NCBI GenBank assembly: GCA_030068145.1
Contig: JAPJBO010000025.1
Coordinates: 164,501 to 228,500, forward strand
Source of the DNA: Diplonema papillatum
Lineage: Eukaryota > Euglenozoa > Diplonemea > Diplonemida > Diplonemidae
Direction: 5' to 3'
Length of the DNA: 64,000 bases
The stretch's first letter is position 1; the number at the start of each line of letters is the position of its first letter. The translations under genes were made by a program, and so were the position numbers. The notes beneath the pieces were generated by a model. That model made no database searches, was not told the origin of the DNA, and saw only the letters and a program-made list of their open reading frames with translations. Below are positions 9,886 through 21,731 of this stretch, piece after piece.

Positions 9886-10482
9886 ATGGTGCTACAATAC
9901 ATGCGCTACACCCATTTCAGCGGCACCTCATGTATGGGGCTACAATACGTGCACTGCCACCCATTTTTAGCGGCACCTCAGGATGGTGCTACAATACATG
10001 CGCTACACCCATTTCAGCGGCACCTCATGTATGGTGCTACAATACGTGCACTGCCACCCATTTTTAGCGGCACCTCAGGATGGTGCTACAATACATGCGC
10101 TACACCCATTTCAGCGGCACCTCAGGATGGTGCTACAATACATGCGCTACACCCATTTTAGCGGCACCTCATGTATGGTGCTACAATACGTGCACTGCCA
10201 CCCATTTTTAGCGGCACCTCAGGATGGTGCTACAATACATGCGCTACACCCATTTTAGCGGCACCTCATGTATGGTGCTACAATACGTGCACTGCCACCC
10301 ATTTTTAGCGGCACCTCAGGATGTGCTACAATACATGCACCCATTTTAGCGGCACCTCATGTGTGGTGCTGCACTGCCACCCATTTTTAGCGGCACCTCA
10401 GGATGGTGCTACAATACATGCGCTACACCCATTTTAGCGGCACCTCAGGATGGTGCTACAATACATGCACCGTACTCTGTGG
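9886..10482. repeat. Tandem array of ~47/50-bp alternating units upstream of gag
   Basis: About twelve monomers containing GTGCTACAATAC and AGCGGCACCTCA. They alternate between a 47-bp form (…ATGCGCTACACCC…) and a 50-bp form (…GTGCACTGCCACCC…), giving a 97-bp dimer repeat. The array begins about 25 bp upstream of the gag ATG. It may be the 5' non-coding region of the retrotransposon. Confidence 0.9.
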
Positions 10483-12019
10483 ATAGCACGTGCAGATACT
10501 TATGGCGTACCAACCCTCAGGGCTCTGGGTCGACAATTTCCTCGCACCCGCAGGTATTCCTGAACTTCGTCGGCGACACTGTGCAGGTGGCTCCGAATTG
10601 GAAGCCGCCAAGGCTGCCGGACGGCGCGGCCGGGCTCAAAGGCGGCAAGGGAAAAGGATCGCGCGGGGGAGGCCAGCCGGCAGGGCAGCGTTACCCGTAG
10701 GTAGCGAAGACGAAACGAGTGCACTGGCACAAGTGTGGCGGACCTTACTCGGGAGGGTTCTATCCAATTACCTTCGGGTAGGGCTGAGGTATTCATGCAT
10801 GACGGCCCCACCCATTCCCGGATGTATCCGTTTGTCCGGTGTGCCGGTTATTTCTCATGGATCCAACGGTACTCTCTAGTCTCAGTTGACGAGAATGATC
10901 GTCGTCCTCTGAGCGGATGGGCGCAACACTGATCGTCGTCCTCTGAGCGGATGGGCGCAACCATCACCACCGATACACGCACACACGCCCGCGCTTTGAT
11001 GCCTGGGACGTTTCTTACCCCACCCCTCGCCCCCTTTGCCAGGAGTCTTTTTTGGCCAGCCAAGTATGTGAAAGAGTGAAAGAGTACGTACAGTAGTAAC
11101 AGAACGAGGTGCAAAAGAACGGAGGTGGCGAAAACTACCATACCGCCGGACCACCGCCAAAATTTCTTGTTTTTCCTTATCCTCCAAAACCAGCACCAAG
11201 AACAAAGACCCTCCGCCCCCTTTGCGATACTGCCGCCGATGCCAACCATTGGTGCAGCACACGGCAGCCCCATGCCCACTGTGCTCTGCGGAGTGGACTT
11301 CAAAGCTTGCCCACCGCAAAAAAGAAGATACGTCGGTGCTGCCTAGCGAGTCGCAGTCACAATCAGGGCGGGGGCCCTGAGTTTTTTAGCTGATTGCTCA
11401 GACACGGTTGTATGTCGGGGGCCTCCTCCCCGTGTCGGAATCGCATGTGCTCTGGTAGCACGGGTGGTCCGGGCTGTGACGAGCTACGAACAGCCGCCTG
11501 ACAAACTCCACTCACACCGCTGTCCTGTCTGCAGACACTCAGGTTCCGCGCTGATGATGGTCCGCCTTATGTGTCCATGGCTTAAAGGACCAGATTGTCT
11601 GCTCTAGTAGCATTTGATGGTCCAGGCTGCGACAAGCTACGAACCGCCGCCTGGCATACCAAACTCATCTGTCTGCAGACCACGCTGCTGATGGGACGCC
11701 TCATGTGTTCGTGGCTTAAAGGGCTTACAGGACTGACACACACGGTGCATGCGATGGTGAGCACACTCTAAGCACGCCATTGCCAATCCCACCCCCATCC
11801 CCTAGACGGGGATCGAGGTGCACACAACACCGCCGTGAGAAACAAGGATCCAGAGGACCCTCATGGGGTTGTTCCCAACGTACGAGGTCTTGTTCGTTCT
11901 CCCTTCTTTAGTCTCTCATTTTTCCTTCGACGAAAATCTTGGTGGTGGCGCGGACGGGCCCGGAGAGCAATGCGCCAGGGTTCTACAAATTGAACGTGCT
12001 GCAGGAGACGTGTGCATTG
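10483..12019. other. No gene seen; includes a dispersed repeat at 11230-11730
   Basis: Short frames around 10500-10880 show no recognisable domain. Bases 11230-11590 match 30575-30925 (shared blocks CCTAGCGAGTCGCAGTCACA and GATTGCTCAGACACGG), with further partial copies at 11590-11730 and 31000-31230. This is a dispersed repeat of unknown class. The rest shows nothing. Confidence 0.5.
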
Positions 12020-12133
12020 CACGGTGCACTGGTACTAGTTACTTACTACTGATCCTACTAAGTAGGAAGCACGTTTCAGTAGCAATATGTAGTCTAGTCA
12101 TTACGCTGCTTTTCAAATGACTAGTGCACCGTG
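12020..12133. mobile_element. MITE-like element, CACGGTGCAC termini (short copy)
   Basis: It begins CACGGTGCACTGGTACTAGT and ends with the inverted form ACTAGTGCACCGTG. The flanks are TG on both sides. A longer relative is at 26913-27260. It is non-coding. Confidence 0.6.
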
Positions 12134-12731
12134 TGGAGAGGCCCGGGGGTGGTGGGGACCAGCGCCGCAGATTCAGGGTTGTCGTTGGGGTTGGCGGCTA
12201 GTTGGTCTGCTGCAGAATCCGTCGCTATATTTTCTGTTTCCAACCGGAAAGTGTGTACTGCTGCGATGCGTTTGTCATCTGGATTATTGATCAATGCGAC
12301 GTGCGCACTGGACGAGCATGGACTCCCCGGGTCGAGCACTGTTTACTGTCAAGATTTGCGGTGCCTTCTTCGTCGCGTCTGGACGCAACGATCCAGACGG
12401 GGGGTTGATGAGCGACAGCACGACACTTTACCATCGTCAACGTATTGCTGCTAACGGTACGGCCCGATGCAGAAGCTAAATACGAAGATACACGGATGCG
12501 CAACCGCATGTGACAGTAAACAGTAAAGTAAAAGCGACTCAAAGTATGAATAGGAATGAAACACACACTGCCCAGACCCTGCTCTTACAGGCTTCCCCCC
12601 GCCTCACAAGTCAAATGGAGACTTTTCGAAAAAAGGATCCTTCTCTAGGCTTGACTCGACGAGCATTTGCTTTCCAACCAGGTGCATACCAACAGAAAGC
12701 GACATTCCATTCACTCAGGGGGGGAGCAAAC

Positions 12732-12972
12732 ATGCTGCGTTTTTGTCTCGCGCTGGTGATTCTCAGCGCCGGCGAAGGCCGCGAGTTGACGGGAGAGTCG
12801 GACTACGTTTTGGCGGATGCCGTCGAGGGGTCGAAGAAGGTGTCCACGCCGCATGCCAACCCGCTGGGACAGACTGTGGGACCTGGGGAAGGTGAACTAC
12901 GTCGTCAACACGCCGACGTCAAGCCCAGACTCCGACGTGCCGTACCTTGCCGAGGACGACCAACGCATCCCC
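12732..12972 (+). pseudogene. Truncated 5' copy of the astacin gene
   Basis: Starting with the same 5'UTR (12648-12731 matches 13030-13112) and signal peptide (MLRFCLALVILSAGEG), it copies the gene at 13113. A deletion after Asn-Pro-Leu-Gly shifts the frame, and homology stops around 12967 in the propeptide/early catalytic region. It is a 5' fragment in direct orientation, 381 bp upstream of the full gene. Confidence 0.9.
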
Positions 12973-13112
12973 ACCCCAAGTGTTGACAACTCTCCCTGTT
13001 TTCACATCTCTTCTTCGCTTCGAAAAATTGGCTTGACTCGACGAGCATTTGCTTTCCAACCAGGTGCTACCAACAGAAAGCGACATTCCATTCACTCAGG
13101 GGGGGAGCAAAC

Positions 13113-13545
13113 ATGCTGCGTTTTTGTCTCGCGCTGGTGATTCTCAGCGCCGGCGAAGGCCGCGAGTTGACGGGAGAGTCGGACTACGTTTTGGCGGATG
13201 CCGTCGAGGGGCCGAAGAAGGTGTCCACGCGGCATGCCAACCCGCTGGGAGCCAGCGTGGCGAGATCGAGACTGTGGGACCTGGGGAAGGTGAACTACGT
13301 CGTCAACACGCCAACGTCAAGCCCAGACTCCGACGTGCCGTACCTTGCCGAGGATGACCAACGCATCGTCGATGCCATTGCGGACTGGGAGCAGAAGACC
13401 TGCATTCGGTTCACGAAGTGCGCCACTGAAGCCGACTGCCCGGAGCCGTATTTGTTGTTCAGGGGATCAACCACACTCGGGGGGTGCTCGTCCTCGTTGG
13501 GCAAGTCACCCGTCAACTCCATTGAACTGGGCGTTCATTGCTCCC
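13113..13545 (+). CDS. Astacin-family metalloprotease, exon 1 (signal, propeptide, N-terminal catalytic lobe)
   Basis: Residues 1-15 are a signal peptide, so the enzyme is secreted. The catalytic domain starts near residue 52 (RLWDLGKVNYVV) and shows the family N-lobe pattern: IVDAIADWEQKTCIRF, then a conserved Gly-Cys-Ser-Ser segment. The exon runs to Cys143-Ser144 plus one base, and C|GTATGC follows as donor at 13546. Joining to the acceptor at 21731 keeps the phase (1+2 bases) and places the Zn-binding helix where astacins have it. The whole coding sequence is then 3,921 bases, 1,306 residues. Reading on past 13545 gives only four residues before a stop. A canonical Asp-switch motif is not obvious in the short propeptide. 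Confidence 0.85.
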
Positions 13546-13562
13546 GTATGCGCAATTAATAA

Positions 13563-13890
13563 TTTGGCTGTCTCTTCGGCGTGTTCCACAGTAGAAACCT
13601 TAAGGAAATAAATTGGCTGTCTCTTCGGCGTGATCCGCAGTAGAAACCTGAAGTAAATAAACTGGCTGTCTCTTCGGCGTGATCCACAGTAGAAACCTTA
13701 AGGAAATAAATTGGCTGTCTCTTCGGCGTGATCCGCAGTAGAAACCTGAAGTAAATAAACTGGCTGTCTCTTCGGCGTGATCCACAGTAGAAACCTTAAG
13801 GAAATAAATTGGCTGTCTCTTCGGCGTGATCCACAGTAGAAAACTTAGTAAATAACGTGGCTGTCTTTTCGGCGTGATCCACAGTAGAAA
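13563..13890. repeat. 49-bp tandem repeat, about 6.6 copies
   Basis: Units contain TTGGCTGTCTCTTCGGCGTG and CACAGTAGAAACC. Alternate units differ (TTAAGGAAATAAA versus TGAAGTAAATAAAC), pointing to a two-unit amplification step. Confidence 0.9.
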
Positions 13891-14189
13891 ACTTAGCTTC
13901 CCATGACCTTACTAAGAACTCCCCAAGCACTTCCCGAGTACACTCCTTGTACACCCAAGTAAGGCTACTGGATCACACCACTCTTCTGCGGCGGTAAGCA
14001 AGTCAAACAGGCGCATCAGCCAAAGCCTTAAAAGGAACTTTTACGACAATGCTCACCCGGAGACTAGAAAACCCCGGATCTCTACGCGAGTTTGCACTCT
14101 AAAAAAAGACGGAAAAGCACACTGCTCACCCCGGACTTCAGCAGCCGTTTACTAAGTCAATGCGGGAAAGAAAAAGTGCGGGAGTGGCC

Positions 14190-17100
14190 ACTCCCGCATT
14201 GAAGGTGTCCCACTCCCTCATTGAGGGGGTTCCACTCCAGCATCGAGGGAGTGAGGCCGACCGCATAAACGACCGGAACACCACTCCCGCATTGAGGGGG
14301 TTCCACTCCCTCATTGAGGGGGTTCCACTCCCGCATCGAGGGAGTGAGGCCGACCGCATAAACGACCGGAACACGACTCCCGCATTGAGGGGGTTCCACT
14401 CCCTCATTGAGGGGGTTCCACTCCCGCATCGAGGGAGTGAGGCCGACCGCATAAACGACCGGAACACCACTCCCGCATTGAGGGGGTTCCACTCCCTCAT
14501 TGAGGGGGTTCCACTCCCGCATCGAGGGAGTGAGGCCGACCGCATAAACGACCGCAACACCACTCCCTCATTGAGGGGGTTCCACTCCCTCATTGAGGGG
14601 GTTCCACTCCCGCATCGAGGGAGTGAGGCCGACCGCATAAACGACCGCAACAGCACTCCCTCATTGAGGGGGTTCCACTCCCGCATCGAGGGAGTGAGGC
14701 CGACCGCATAAACGACCGGAACACCACTCCCGCATTGAGGGGGTTCCACTCCCTCATTGAGGGGGTTCCACTCCCGCATCGAGGGAGTGAGGCCGACCGC
14801 ATAAACGACCGGAACACCACTCCCGCATTGAGGGGGTTCCACTCCCTCATTGAGGGGGTTCCACTCCCTCATTGAGGGGGTTCCACTCCCGCATCGAGGG
14901 AGTGAGGCCGACCGCATAAACGACCGCAACACCACTCCCGCATTGAGGGGGTTCCACTCCCTCATTGAGGGGGTTCCACTCCCGCATCGAGGGAGTGAGG
15001 CCGACCGCATAAACGACCGGAACACCACTCCCGCATTGAGGGGGTTCCACTCCCTCATTGAGGGGGTTCCACTCCCGCATCGAGGGAGTGAGGCCGACCG
15101 CATAAACGACCGGAACACCACTCCCTCATTGAGGGGGTTCCACTCCCTCATTGAGGGGGTTCCACTCCCGCATCGAGGGAGTGAGGCCGACCGCATAAAC
15201 GACCGGAACACCACTCCCTCATTGAGGGGGTTCCACTCCCTCATTGAGGGGGTTCCACTCCCTCATTGAGGGGGTTCCACTCCCTCATTGAGGGGGTTCC
15301 ACTCCCGCATCGAGGGAGTGAGGCCGACCGCATAAACGACCGCAACACCACTCCCTCATTGAGGGGGTTCCACTCCCTCATTGAGGGGGTTCCACTCCCG
15401 CATCGAGGGAGTGAGGCCGACCGCATAAACGACCGGAACACCACTCCCGCATTGAGGGGGTTCCACTCCCTCATTGAGGGGGTTCCACTCCCGCATCGAG
15501 GGAGTGAGGCCGACCGCATAAACGACCGCAACACCACTCCCTCATTGAGGGGGTTCCACTCCCTCATTGAGGGGTTCCACTCCCGCATCGAGGGAGTGAG
15601 GCCGACCGCATAAACGACCGGAACACCACTCCCGCATTGAGGGGGTTCCACTCCCTCATTGAGGGGGTTCCACTCCCTCATTGAGGGGGTTCCACTCCCG
15701 CATCGAGGGAGTGAGGCCGACCGCATAAACGACCGCAACACCACTCCCTCATTGAGGGGGTTCCACTCCCTCATTGAGGGGGTTCCACTCCCGCATCGAG
15801 GGAGTGAGGCCGACCGCATAAACGACCGCAACAGCACTCCCTCATTGAGGGGGTTCCACTCCCGCATCGAGGGAGTGAGGCCGACCGCATAAATGACCGG
15901 AACACCACTCCCTCATTGAGGGGGTTCCACTCCCTCATTGAGGGGGTTCCACTCCCTCATTGAGGGGGTTCCACTCCCGCATCGAGGGAGTGAGGCCGAC
16001 CGCATAAACGACCGGAACACCACTCCCTCATTGAGGGGGTTCCACTCCCTCATTGAGGGGGTTCCACTCCCTCATTGAGGGGGTTCCACTCCCTCATTGA
16101 GGGGGTTCCACTCCCGCATCGAGGGAGTGAGGCCGACCGCATAAACGACCGGAACACCACTCCCGCATTGAGGGGGTTCCACTCCCTCATTGAGGGGGTT
16201 CCACTCCCGCATCGAGGGAGTGAGGCCGACCGCATAAACGACCGCAACAGCACTCCCTCATTGAGGGGGTTCCACTCCCGCATCGAGGGAGTGAGGCCGA
16301 CCGCATAAACGACCGCAACAGCACTCCCTCATTGAGGGGGTTCCACTCCCGCATCGAGGGAGTGAGGCCGACCGCATAAATGACCGGAACACCACTCCCT
16401 CATTGAGGGGGTTCCACTCCCTCATTGAGGGGGTTCCACTCCCTCATTGAGGGGGTTCCACTCCCGCATCGAGGGAGTGAGGCCGACCGCATAAACGACC
16501 GGAACACCACTCCCGCATTGAGGGGGTTCCACTCCCTCATTGAGGGGGTTCCACTCCCGCATCGAGGGAGTGAGGCCGACCGCATAAACGACCGCAACAC
16601 CACTCCCTCATTGAGGGGGTTCCACTCCCTCATTGAGGGGGTTCCACTCCCGCATCGAGGGAGTGAGGCCGACCGCATAAACGACCGGAACACCACTCCC
16701 TCATTGAGGGGGTTCCACTCCCTCATTGAGGGGGTTCCACTCCCTCATGGGGTTCCACTCCCTCATTGAGGGGGTTCCACTCCCGCATCGAGGGAGTGAG
16801 GCCGACCGCATAAACGACCGGAACACCACTCCCTCATTGAGGGGGTTCCACTCCCTCATTGAGGGGGTTCCACTCCCTCATGGGGTTCCACTCCCTCATT
16901 GAGGGGGTTCCACTCCCGCATCGAGGGAGTGAGGCCGACCGCATAAACGACCGCAACACCACTCCCGCATTGAGGGGGTTCCACTCCCTCATTGAGGGGG
17001 TTCCACTCCCGCATCGAGGGAGTGAGGCCGACCGCATAAACGACCGGAACACCACTCCCGCATTGGGTTCCACTCCATCATTGAGGGGGTTCCACTCCCT

Positions 17101-20100
17101 CATTGAGGGGGTTCCACTTCCGCATCGAGGGAGTGAGGCCGACCGCATAAACGACCGCAACACCACTCCCTCATTGAGGGGGTTCCACTCCCTCATTGAG
17201 GGGGTTCCACTTCCGCATCGAGGGAGTGAGGCCGACCGCATAAACGACCGCAACACCACTCCCGCATTGAGGGGGTTCCACTCCCTCATTGAGGGGGTTC
17301 CACTCCCGCATCGAGGGAGTGAGGCCGACCGCATAAACGACCGGAACACCACTCCCGCATTGGGTTCCACTCCATCATTGAGGGGGTTCCACTCCCTCAT
17401 TGAGGGGGTTCCACTTCCGCATCGAGGGAGTGAGGCCGACCGCATAAACGACCGCAACACCACTCCCTCATTGAGGGGGTTCCACTCCCTCATTGAGGGG
17501 GTTCCACTTCCGCATCGAGGGAGTGAGGCCGACCGCATAAGCGACCGCAACACCACTCCCGCATTGAGGGGGTTCCACTCCCGCATCGAGGGAGTGAGGC
17601 CGACCGCATAAACGACCGTAACACCACTCCCTCATTGAGGGGGTTCCACTCCCTCATTGAGGGGGTTCCACTCCCGCATCGAGGGAGTGAGGCCGACCGC
17701 ATAAACGACCGCAAAACCACGCCCTCATGAGGGGGTTCCACTCCCTCATTGAGGGGGTTCCACTCCCGCATCGAGGGAGTGAGGCCGACCGCATAAACGA
17801 CCGCAACACCACTCCCTCATTGAGGGGGTTCCACTCCCTCATTGAGGGGGTTCCACTTTCGCATCGAGGAAGTGAGGCCGACCGCATAAACGACCGCAAC
17901 ACCACTCCCTCATTGAGTGAGGGGGTTCCACTCCCTCATTGAGGGGGTTCCACTCCCGCATCGAGGGAGTGAGGCCGACCGCATAAACGACCGGAACACC
18001 ACTCCCGCATTGAGGGGGTTCCACTCCCTCATTGAGGGGGTTCCACTTCCGCATCGAGGGAGTGAGGCCGACCGCATAAACGACCGCAACACCACTCCCG
18101 CATTGGGTTCCACTCCATCATTGAGGGGGTTCCACTCCCTCATTGAGGGGGTTCCACTTCCGCATCGAGGGAGTGAGGCCGACCGCATAAACGACCGCAA
18201 CACCACTCCCTCATTGAGGGGGTTCCACTCCCTCATTGAGGGGGTTCCACTTCCGCATCGAGGGAGTGAGGCCGACCGCATAAACGACCGTAACACCACT
18301 CCCTCATTGAGGGGGTTCCACTCCCTCATTGAGGGGGTTCCACTTCCGCATCGAGGGAGTGAGGCCGACCGCATAAACGACCGTAACACCACTCCCTCAT
18401 TGAGGGGGTTCCACTCCCTCATTGAGGGGGTTCCACTTCCGCATCGAGGGAGTGAGGCCGACCGCATAAACGACCGCAACACCACTCCCTCATTGAGGGG
18501 GTTCCACTCCCTCATTGAGGGGGTTCCACTCCCTCATTGAGGGGGTTCCACTCCCTCATTGAGGGGGTTCCACTCCCGCATCGAGGGAGTGAGGCCGACC
18601 GCATAAACGACCGGAACACCACTCCCGCATTGGGTTCCACTCCATCATTGAGGGGGTTCCACTCCCTCATTGAGGGGGTTCCACTTCCGCATCGAGGGAG
18701 TGAGGCCGACCGCATAAACGACCGCAACACCACTCCCTCATTGAGGGGGTTCCACTCCCTCATTGAGGGGGTTCCACTCCCGCATCGAGGGAGTGAGGCC
18801 GACCGCATAAACGACCGTAACACCACTCCCTCATTGAGGGGGTTCCACTCCCTCATTGAGGGGGTTCCACTTCCGCATCGAGGGAGTGAGGCCGACCGCA
18901 TAAACGACCGTAACACCACTCCCTCATTGAGGGGGTTCCACTCCCTCATTGAGGGGGTTCCACTCCCTCATTGAGGGGGTTCCACTCCCGCATCGAGGGA
19001 GTGAGGCCGACCGCATAAACGACCGGAACACCACTCCCGCATTGGGTTCCACTCCATCATTGAGGGGGTTCCACTCCCTCATTGAGGGGGTTCCACTTCC
19101 GCATCGAGGGAGTGAGGCCGACCGCATAAACGACCGCAACACCACTCCCTCATTGAGGGGGTTCCACTCCCTCATTGAGGGGGTTCCACTCCCGCATCGA
19201 GGGAGAGGCCGACCGCATAAACGACCGGAACACCACTCCCGCATTGGGTTCCACTCCATCATTGAGGGGGTTCCACTCCCTCATTGAGGGGGTTCCACTT
19301 CCGCATCGAGGGAGTGAGGCCGACCGCATAAACGACCGCAACACCACTCCCTCATTGAGGGGGTTCCACTCCCTCATTGAGGGGGTTCCACTTCCGCATC
19401 GAGGGAGTGAGGCCGACCGCATAAACGACCGCAACACCACTCCCGCATTGAGGGGGTTCCACTCCCGCATCGAGGGAGTGAGGCCGACCACATAAACGAC
19501 CGTAACACCACTCCCTCATTGAGGGGGTTCCACTTCCGCATCGAGGGAGTGAGGCCGACCGCATAAACGACCGCAACACCACTCCCGCATTGAGGGGGTT
19601 CCACTCCCGCATCGAGGGAGTGAGGCCGACCACATAAACGACCGTAACACCACTCCCTCATTGAGGGGGTTCCACTCCCTCATTGAGGGGGTTCCACTCC
19701 CGCATCGAGGAGTGAGGCCGACCGCATAAACGACCGCAAAACCACTCCCTCATGAGGGGGTTCCACTCCCTCATTGAGGGGGTTCCACTCCCGCATCGAG
19801 GGAGTGAGGCCGACCGCATAAACGACCGCAACACCACTCCCTCATTGAGGGGGTTCCACTCCCTCATTGAGGGGGTTCCACTCCCTCATTGAGGGGGTTC
19901 CACTCCCTCATTGAGGGGGTTCCACTCCCGCATCGAGGGAGTGAGGCCGACCGCATAAACGACCGTAACACCACTCCCTCATTGAGGGGGTTCCACTCCC
20001 TCATTGAGGGGGTTCCACTCCCGCATCGAGGGAGTGAGGCCGACCGCATAAACGACCGCAAAACCACTCCCTCATGAGGGGGTTCCACTCCCGCATCGAG

Positions 20101-21095
20101 GGAGTGAGGCCGACCGCATAAACGACCGCAACACCACTCCCTCATTGAGGGGGTTCCACTCCCTCATTGAGGGGGTTCCACTCCCTCATTGAGGGGGTTC
20201 CACTCCCGCATCGAGGGAGTGAGGCCGACCGTATAAACGACCGCAACACCACTCCCTCATTGAGGGGGTTCCACTCCCTCATTGAGGGGGTTCCACTTTC
20301 GCATCGAGGAAGTGAGGCCGACCGCATAAACGACCGCAACACCCCTCCCTCATTGAGTGAGGGGGTTCCACTCCCTCATTGAGGGGGTTCCACTCCCGCA
20401 TCGAGGGAGTGAGGCCGACCGCATAAACGACCGGAACACCACTCCCGCATTGAGGGGGTTCCACTCCCTCATTGAGGGGGTTCCACTTCCGCATCGAGGG
20501 AGTGAGGCCGACCGCATAAACGACCGCAACACCACTCCCTCATTGAGGGGGTTCCACTCCCTCATTGAGGGGGTTCCACTCCCTCATTGAGGGGGTTCCA
20601 CTTCCGCATCGAGGGAGTGAGGCCGACCGCATAAACGACCGCAACACCACTCCCTCATTGAGGGGGTTCCACTCCCTCATTGAGGGGGTTCCACTCCCTC
20701 ATTGAGGGGGTTCCACTCCCGCATCGAGGGAGTGAGGCCGACCGCATAAACGACCGCAACACCACTCCCTCATTGAGGGGGTTCCACTCCCTCATTGAGG
20801 GGGTTCCACTCCCTCATTGAGGGGGTTCCACTCCCTCATTGAGGGGGTTCCACTCCCGCGTCGAGGGAGTGAGGCCGACCGCATAAACTACCGCAACACC
20901 ACTCCCTCATTGAGGGGGTTCCACTAGGGAGTCCCGCTCCCGGGTTCCACTCACGCAACACCACTCCCTCATTGAGGGGGTTCCACTAGGGAGTCCCGCT
21001 CCCTCATTTGAGGGGGTTCCACTCCCGCATTGAGGACGTGAGGCCGACCGCATAAACGACCGCAACACCACTCCCGCGTTCCGGAGTGGAGTCCG
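14190..21095. repeat. ~6.9-kb hairpin-rich minisatellite with higher-order structure
   Basis: The basic unit is 22 bp (CCACTCCCTCATTGAGGGGG plus TT), present two to five times per higher-order unit. Each unit is closed by ACTCCCGCATCGAGGGAGT, itself a 6-bp-stem hairpin, and the spacer GAGGCCGACCGCATAAACGA. Higher-order units run from about 75 to 150 bp and number roughly seventy. CCCTCATTGAGGG is also nearly self-complementary. Variants cluster: CATTGGGTTCCACTCCATC and CCACTTCCGCATCG occur from about 17 kb onward, and a rare pair (CCACTTTCGCATCGAGGAAG, then CATTGAGTGAGG) occurs at 17.86 and 20.30 kb. Open frames on both strands are a by-product of the unit. Confidence 0.97.
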
Positions 21096-21358
21096 GGGTG
21101 TAGGATAGTGCGTTGCTCAAAGTAGTCGAAGGATGGGAGGCTCCGAGTGGATTAAGAACAGTCACAGCAACCACCTTGAGCCGCGAACTTTAACTCTCAC
21201 ACACAACCTGGACGAGCAAACGAAGGAGAAGCGAAGCATCAAGCGCGTGCCTGAGCGTGACGATCAAGACGAGCTGCTGAAGAGGCGAAAGCATGACACA
21301 TCGCGTGCGAAGAAGAACCGCGACGCCGACAATGCAGATTATCGCCACAGGTTGTTTC

Positions 21359-21632
21359 ACATGAGCGCCAGCTTGGAAGGAAATGCTCGACAATAGCTGC
21401 CAGACAAAGAACCGAAGGGACCCCAAGTGCTGTAACTACCGAACCACGTGTTGAACGGACGTGAGGTCATGCGGGTCTACCCCAACACGACAAATCACAC
21501 CAACACAAGAGGTCCAAAATCCTGAGTGAGAAAACAACACACGGTGGTGTAAGCGAAGAACAAATCAGATTGTGTTTGTATCTGTATTTCTTCTCTTCCA
21601 TTCGGAGTCAAAGCAGCAACGTCGAGTATTTT
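21359..21632. mobile_element. MITE family B copy, in the astacin intron
   Basis: It has the family ends AAATGCTCGAC…GCTGCC on the left and GCAACGTCGAGTATTTT on the right, which are imperfect inverted repeats. Other copies are at 29361, 49645, 50656 and 56027. It is non-coding. Its left neighbour (21205-21356) is another repeat shared with 62590-62745. Confidence 0.7.
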
Positions 21633-21731
21633 ATACCGGCAACTCAAACTCACACACACTATCACAAACCCACCCTACACGTACGTTTCTTGAACCAAAG
21701 TTAACTAACTGCTTACAATACGCCCTCACAG

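Larger units (their letters stand above)
13546..21731 (+). other. 8,186-bp GT-AG intron splitting the astacin catalytic domain
   Basis: The donor is GTATGC at 13546. The acceptor is ACAG ending at 21731, with TTAACTAACTG (21701-21711) as branch-point sequence about 25 bases upstream and a pyrimidine-rich stretch between. The intron holds a 49-bp tandem repeat, a minisatellite of about 6.9 kb and a MITE at its 3' end. The phase match between the flanking exons is exact. Splicing itself is inferred. Confidence 0.75.

Noticed and set aside
14138..20590. Long open frames on both strands with repeated RGFHSLIEGVPLPH and MREWNPLNEGV peptides
   Set aside because: They follow from a stop-free repeat unit in an intronic minisatellite, appear on both strands at once and break wherever unit length varies.
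14190..21095. CRISPR-like repeat array
   Set aside because: The repeats have no unique spacers, vary in length, and the genome is eukaryotic; this is a minisatellite.
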